From positions 1 through 18,002 of the forward strand of contig CAYRJN010000069.1 in NCBI GenBank assembly GCA_964424545.1: 18,002 nt of DNA. Reading direction: 5' to 3'. This document shows, one piece after another, positions 14,414-18,002 of this stretch; position 1 is the first letter of the stretch, and the number at the start of each line of letters is the position of its first letter. Both the position numbers and the translations under genes were made by a program. The notes under the pieces were generated by a model. It was not told the DNA's origin, searched no databases, and saw only the letters and a list, made by a program, of their open reading frames with translations. Origin of the DNA: JAUVIB01 sp964424545 (GTDB lineage: Bacteria; Calditrichota; Calditrichia; Calditrichales; Calditrichaceae).

Positions 14414-15865
14414 TTGCAAGAAACAATAACTTATGTTGAATTATGGCACAAACGCCTATTTAACGACGCACGGCGGCCGTTTTTAATCAACGCCGGTAAA
14501 TCTTTTACTTTTATAGAAACTTGGCGGGAAATTAATAAGCTGGCGCGTCATCTTCGTCGGCTTGGCGTGCGAAAAGGATATTACGTCGCCTTGAGTGCGG
14601 AAAACGATTGGCAAACGGCGTTGCTGATTCTTGCTTTGCCGCTGATCGGCGCCGCGGCTGCGCCAATTAATCGTTATTATTCGCAAACGGAAATGGGCGC
14701 CATTCTTGCGGACGCTTCATATTCCGTTTTTATCGCCGAAAAAACGCGCGGAAATTCGCTGTCGGACGGAATAAAATTTATTGCGCTTAAGGAAATATTT
14801 AATAAAGATAACGGTAGCAAGGATTTGCCGCTTACGGAGAGCGCGCAAGAAAACGTTGTCAGCGTCGTTTTCTCTTCGGGGAGCTCGGGCGGCGCCAAGG
14901 CTGTTACGCATAGTTTTGTCAATCATTATTATAGCGCACTCGGCTCAAACGAGAATATTCCTTTCGGAAAAGGCGATGTCTGGCTGCTTTCGCTGCCCTT
15001 ATATCATATCGCCGGTTTGTCGATTTTATTTCGGGCTTTGCTTGACGGCGCCGCCGTGCGTGTTATGCGGACGAAGGAAAGGCTCGGCGAAATATTGGAA
15101 AGAGAGTCGATCACCCATATTTCTTTGGTTGAGAAACAATTAAGAACATTACTGCAAAAAAACGATTTAACGGACAGAATTGCCGGATTAAAAGCGCTGT
15201 TAGTCGGCGGTAGTGCCGTTGCGCCGAACTTAATTGAAGATGCTTATGAACGGGGTTGGTGCATCCATACGAGTTACGGCAGTACGGAGTCGGCTTCGCA
15301 GGTAACGACAACGCCGTCCGGATCCGATTTAACCACCTTAAAATCATCAGGCCGCATATTAAGGTACCGTGAATTGAAAATTGACGGCCAAGGACAAATT
15401 TTGTTGCGGGGAAAAACTTTATCTTCCGGTTATCTGCGTAATGGGCAGATTATTGATATTTGCAATAAAGAAGGCTGGTATGCAGGGGGAGATTTGGGAT
15501 ACTTGGATAAACATGGCCGTTTATGGGTGACGGGACGTTTGGATAATATGTTCATCTCCGGCGGGGAGAATATTTATCCGGAAGTTATCGAACGCGCCGT
15601 AAAATCGTTGCCGGGCGTTCTCGACGCGGTGATTGTACCGGTGGAGGATAAAAAATTCGGAAGCCGTCCGGCGCTGTTCCTACATGCGCAGTCTGACGAG
15701 CTTGGCGATATAAATACATTAAGAAACCTGTTGCGGGAAAAATTAGCGGCTTATATGCTGCCCGATTATCTCTTTCCCTGGCCGCAGGTGTGGCAAAAGG
15801 GTGCTGTTAAAATTTCAAGGAAATATTTTAAAGAATTGGCGGTTGAAATGACAAATGGAAAATGA
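14414..15865 (+). CDS. menE: o-Succinylbenzoate-CoA ligase MenE
   Basis: Adenylate-forming (ANL) enzyme activating o-succinylbenzoate with ATP and CoA. 483 residues from TTG 14414, one base after the menC stop. An in-frame ATG at 14342 would overlap menC by 71 bases and add a basic tail with no family counterpart, so it is rejected. Motifs: phosphate loop FSSGSSGGAK (153-162, with Ser and Gly where many ANL enzymes have Thr and Thr-Gly), SYGSTES with E292, YAGGDLG with D360, GRLDNMFISGGENIYP with R375, and the C-terminal catalytic Lys K466 in AVKISRK. Last gene of the menA-C-E run; 203 repeat-bearing bases separate it from ubiE. Confidence 0.95.
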   Translation: MQETITYVELWHKRLFNDARRPFLINAGKSFTFIETWREINKLARHLRRLGVRKGYYVALSAENDWQTALLILALPLIGAAAAPINRYYSQTEMGAILADASYSVFIAEKTRGNSLSDGIKFIALKEIFNKDNGSKDLPLTESAQENVVSVVFSSGSSGGAKAVTHSFVNHYYSALGSNENIPFGKGDVWLLSLPLYHIAGLSILFRALLDGAAVRVMRTKERLGEILERESITHISLVEKQLRTLLQKNDLTDRIAGLKALLVGGSAVAPNLIEDAYERGWCIHTSYGSTESASQVTTTPSGSDLTTLKSSGRILRYRELKIDGQGQILLRGKTLSSGYLRNGQIIDICNKEGWYAGGDLGYLDKHGRLWVTGRLDNMFISGGENIYPEVIERAVKSLPGVLDAVIVPVEDKKFGSRPALFLHAQSDELGDINTLRNLLREKLAAYMLPDYLFPWPQVWQKGAVKISRKYFKELAVEMTNGK

Positions 15866-15946
15866 CTCCTTCTCAATAGAAAATGTGTATACCAACTTTG
15901 ATTAAATCACACGGGGATGCATTGTTGGTAGAAAATTTTATAAAAT

Positions 15947-16003
15947 TGTCATTTCGACCACGACGGATCGGGTGTTTTTTATCGGAATGAAGCGGATAAA
16001 TCT
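15947..16003 (+). repeat. TGTCATTTCGACC...GCGGATAAATCT repeat unit
   Basis: Same start, T-rich middle and end as the unit at 12222-12276, in the same orientation toward the downstream gene. It lies in the 203-base menE/ubiE gap (15866-16068), which otherwise holds only A/T-rich sequence and the promoter-like end. Confidence 0.6.
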
Positions 16004-16026
16004 AAAATATATATTATTCCAATAGT

Positions 16027-16063
16027 AAATGGTCGATTATTTTTTAATTCCGATACTATAAAT
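16027..16063 (+). promoter_or_regulatory. Conserved promoter-like element upstream of ubiE
   Basis: ATTATTTTTTAATTCC then GATACTATAAAT matches the end of the elements before trkA, menA and menH. With TACTAT (16054-16059) as a -10 box, transcription would start near 16066, leaving about 15 bases before a TTG start at 16081. Confidence 0.4.
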
Positions 16064-16080
16064 TATCAATGGAGAAACGA

Positions 16081-16818
16081 TTGAAGAAAAACAAAAGCGA
16101 AGCGCAGAGAATAGCGGCGGTCAGCGGCATTGAGCGTAAACAATATGTAAAAAGGATGTTTAACGGTATTGCCAAACGCTATGATTTATTAAATCATCTG
16201 TTAAGTGGCGGTATTGATATTTATTGGCGTAAAAAAGCGATCTCCAAACTTAATCCGCAAAACGGCGATAGAGTTCTTGATTTGGCTTGCGGAACCGGCG
16301 ATTTTGCCATTGAGAGCGCCAAAAAGGCCGATTGCTCGGTTATAGGCGCCGATATCGCTTTGGAAATGCTGAAATTGGGAGCCCGCAAGATTGAAAAAAA
16401 GGGTTCTATATCGTTTGTTAATGCCGACGGCGAGCAGCTTCCCCTGAAAAGCGCCTGCATGGACGGCGTTACCATCGCTTTTGGTATTCGCAATATGGGC
16501 GTTATTGCCGATGCTTTGCGGGAGATGAACCGTATTTTAAAGAAGGAGGGTAAGGCGGTTATTCTGGAATTTTCAACGCCCACGTCAACTCTCTTTAGAA
16601 AAATATATCTTTTCTATTTTAATAAAATTTTACCCGCCATAGGCCGCCTCGTCAGCAAAGACCCTGAAGCCTATCGTTATTTGCCGGAATCCGTGGGAAA
16701 TTTCCCCTCCGTTGAAAATTTTGTAAAATTAATGGTCGACAGCGGATTTGAAAATATTCGTTATTGGAACCTTTTAAACGGTATTGCGGTTATATATCGT
16801 GGAGAAAAAGGTAAATAG
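16081..16818 (+). CDS. ubiE: Demethylmenaquinone methyltransferase UbiE/MenG
   Basis: SAM-dependent C-methyltransferase making menaquinone from demethylmenaquinone. The SAM site VLDLACGTGDFA is preceded by the family's YDLLNHLLSGGID-YWR segment and followed by IAFGIRNM and RYLPESVGNFP, the two PROSITE-type UbiE signatures. 245 residues from TTG 16081. I prefer this start because GGAG (16071-16074) lies six bases before it, whereas the in-frame ATG 16069 has no site and itself forms part of that GGAG. With ATG 16069 the protein has 249 residues. Last of the men genes. No terminator is evident after it, only the 12-base palindrome AATACATGTATT (16824-16835). Confidence 0.95.
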   Translation: MKKNKSEAQRIAAVSGIERKQYVKRMFNGIAKRYDLLNHLLSGGIDIYWRKKAISKLNPQNGDRVLDLACGTGDFAIESAKKADCSVIGADIALEMLKLGARKIEKKGSISFVNADGEQLPLKSACMDGVTIAFGIRNMGVIADALREMNRILKKEGKAVILEFSTPTSTLFRKIYLFYFNKILPAIGRLVSKDPEAYRYLPESVGNFPSVENFVKLMVDSGFENIRYWNLLNGIAVIYRGEKGK

Positions 16819-16867
16819 GTCCAAATACATGTATTAAAATTTTATACCAAAAAAAACGGGGCTAAGT

Positions 16868-18002
16868 ATGAAAATGAAAAGCATTGTTACTTTTTTATTA
16901 TTTATTTCTTTTATCAGCGCGGCGAATGTAGAATTTACCGTTAATCCCTCGGAGACGAAGAATAGAATAGAACCGATTTGGGATATCATCAATCTTTGGT
17001 CGCCTTCGTTCCTGTTAACGGAAGACGGACAGCCCAATACATTTTTGAAGGATATGCATCCCTATCTGAAACGTGTTATTCTAATGACGGCCACCGGCGG
17101 ACGTCCCGATTATCCACAAAATGATATTTATAAAATCGATAATGAGGGAAACGTATATTATGATTATACGAATTTTGATAAATATATACAATCGGCTCAA
17201 TACAATGGGCTGGCGCCGATTATCGTTCTTGGCAATATTCCCGCTGAATTAGCTCCGGAAAATTACCATATCGGCGCATTCGGCGCCATAACCGATCCGC
17301 CGACCGACTATGATAAATGGTATGATTTTGTGGATTCGTTGGTTGCTCATTGTTTACAAACATTTGGCGAAGAAGAGATCCGCAGCTGGCAATGGCGGTT
17401 GTATACGGAGCCCGATAACGCCGATTGGTGGAGCGGAACAAAAGAGGAGTATTATAAATTTTATGATTATACGGTTGCCGCGGCTTTAGACGCTTATCCC
17501 GATATCGTTATCGGCCCGGGTAATATGCTGGGAGAAATCGAAGAAAACTGGGGCGTAGAATTTTTGGATCACGCTTTTGCCGGTACCAATTATTACACGG
17601 GTACAATCGGTTCGCATATGGATTTTTTTACGATTTCGGCTTATGAAAATATTGGTAAAGATAATCCTCCCCTGCATGCTTTTGAAAGCCGCCTGCAAAC
17701 CATTGAAGATAAATTACGCTCTTATAACGCCATGGATACGGTAAAAACAGGCTTTGACGAAGGCCAGTTGCTGCATGACGAGGACGGCAAATATTTATGG
17801 CTGGGGGACGGAACCGAATATGGCGCCGCCTGGCAGGCTGCATATCATATTTTCGGAATCCGCCACGGGTTTTCGCGTATTGTACAATGGGGCTTTCGTT
17901 CCGATATAGTTAAAGCGCCTAAATATAATGTTATTATGATGTTGGAAAAAATGAAAGGCAATATGCGCGTTGCCATGGGGCTGACGGAAGATTCGCGCGC
18001 TC
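16868..18002 (+). CDS. Secreted glycoside hydrolase, GH39-like (clan A), 3' truncated by window
   Basis: 378 codons are visible and the frame stays open at the window edge. ATG 16868 starts a signal peptide: KMK, then a hydrophobic core to about residue 18 (SIVTFLLFISFISA), with likely cleavage near A18/A19. The mature part has the TIM-barrel glycosidase pattern. WRLYTEPD with E181 looks like the acid/base Glu of the family's W-N-E-P motif, here with T instead of N. GFDEGQ with E298 is a candidate nucleophile. Overall resemblance is to beta-xylosidase/iduronidase-type GH39 proteins, but family and substrate are uncertain. The gene starts 49 bases after ubiE and looks functionally unrelated to menaquinone synthesis. 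Confidence 0.65.
   Translation, partial: MKMKSIVTFLLFISFISAANVEFTVNPSETKNRIEPIWDIINLWSPSFLLTEDGQPNTFLKDMHPYLKRVILMTATGGRPDYPQNDIYKIDNEGNVYYDYTNFDKYIQSAQYNGLAPIIVLGNIPAELAPENYHIGAFGAITDPPTDYDKWYDFVDSLVAHCLQTFGEEEIRSWQWRLYTEPDNADWWSGTKEEYYKFYDYTVAAALDAYPDIVIGPGNMLGEIEENWGVEFLDHAFAGTNYYTGTIGSHMDFFTISAYENIGKDNPPLHAFESRLQTIEDKLRSYNAMDTVKTGFDEGQLLHDEDGKYLWLGDGTEYGAAWQAAYHIFGIRHGFSRIVQWGFRSDIVKAPKYNVIMMLEKMKGNMRVAMGLTEDSRA

Noticed and set aside
16824..16835. Palindrome AATACATGTATT after ubiE as a terminator or operator
   Set aside because: A/T-rich, only 12 bases, no loop and no T-run; a single occurrence gives no support for a binding site.
16834..17843. Minus-strand frames opposite ubiE's downstream region and the glycoside hydrolase
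   Set aside because: The plus-strand frame shows a signal peptide and glycosidase motifs throughout, so the opposite frames are shadows.

Overview
The window is chromosomal DNA of a bacterium with AT-leaning base composition. It holds a complete classical (o-succinylbenzoate) menaquinone gene set, so the host probably respires with menaquinone. Start codons are unusual: TTG is the best or only start for tadA, trkA, menF, menA, menC, menE and probably ubiE. Shine-Dalgarno signals are patchy: clear for menB, menA, ltaE and ubiE, weak or absent for menH and trkH. Together with long intergenic gaps full of degenerate TGTCATTCC-type repeats, this looks to me like an FCB-group lineage (Calditrichota, Ignavibacteria or Marinimicrobia type). 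That taxonomic guess is inference with low confidence. I see no phage, plasmid, insertion sequence or CRISPR array.

Left part (1-5575). The 3' part of a tRNA-Glu(CTC) is followed after 28 bases by tadA (tRNA adenosine deaminase), plus strand. Convergent to it is a minus-strand potassium-uptake operon read trkA > trkH > alpha/beta-hydrolase (4134 to 550). Upstream of trkA, also on the minus strand, lies ltaE (L-threonine aldolase).

Central part (5576-16818). All plus strand: menF-menD (overlapping), menH, menB, menA-menC-menE (overlapping or abutting), then ubiE/menG. These encode chorismate > isochorismate (MenF) > SEPHCHC (MenD) > SHCHC (MenH) > o-succinylbenzoate (MenC) > OSB-CoA (MenE) > DHNA-CoA (MenB) > [DHNA-CoA thioesterase, not seen here] > demethylmenaquinone (MenA) > menaquinone (UbiE). 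The gene run is broken into four or five possible transcription units by gaps of 223, 573, 978 and 203 bases.

The most interesting structure is in those gaps. A degenerate module of up to about 390 bases occurs upstream of trkA and of menA, with its blocks in the same order and the same orientation relative to the gene. Shorter versions precede menH and ubiE, and partial blocks lie inverted between menH and menB. Its right end is a conserved stretch (TTTTTTGAAATTCC, one base, ATAC, A/T-rich) that looks promoter-like. However, the menH copy runs into the start codon and one copy points the other way, so a mobile or REP-like repeat is equally possible. A second point of interest is the 409-base leader in front of menF, with a TATAAT box, a small terminator-like hairpin, a foldable segment and tiny ORFs.

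Right edge (16868-18002). A secreted glycoside hydrolase of clan-A type (GH39-like) starts here and runs off the window.
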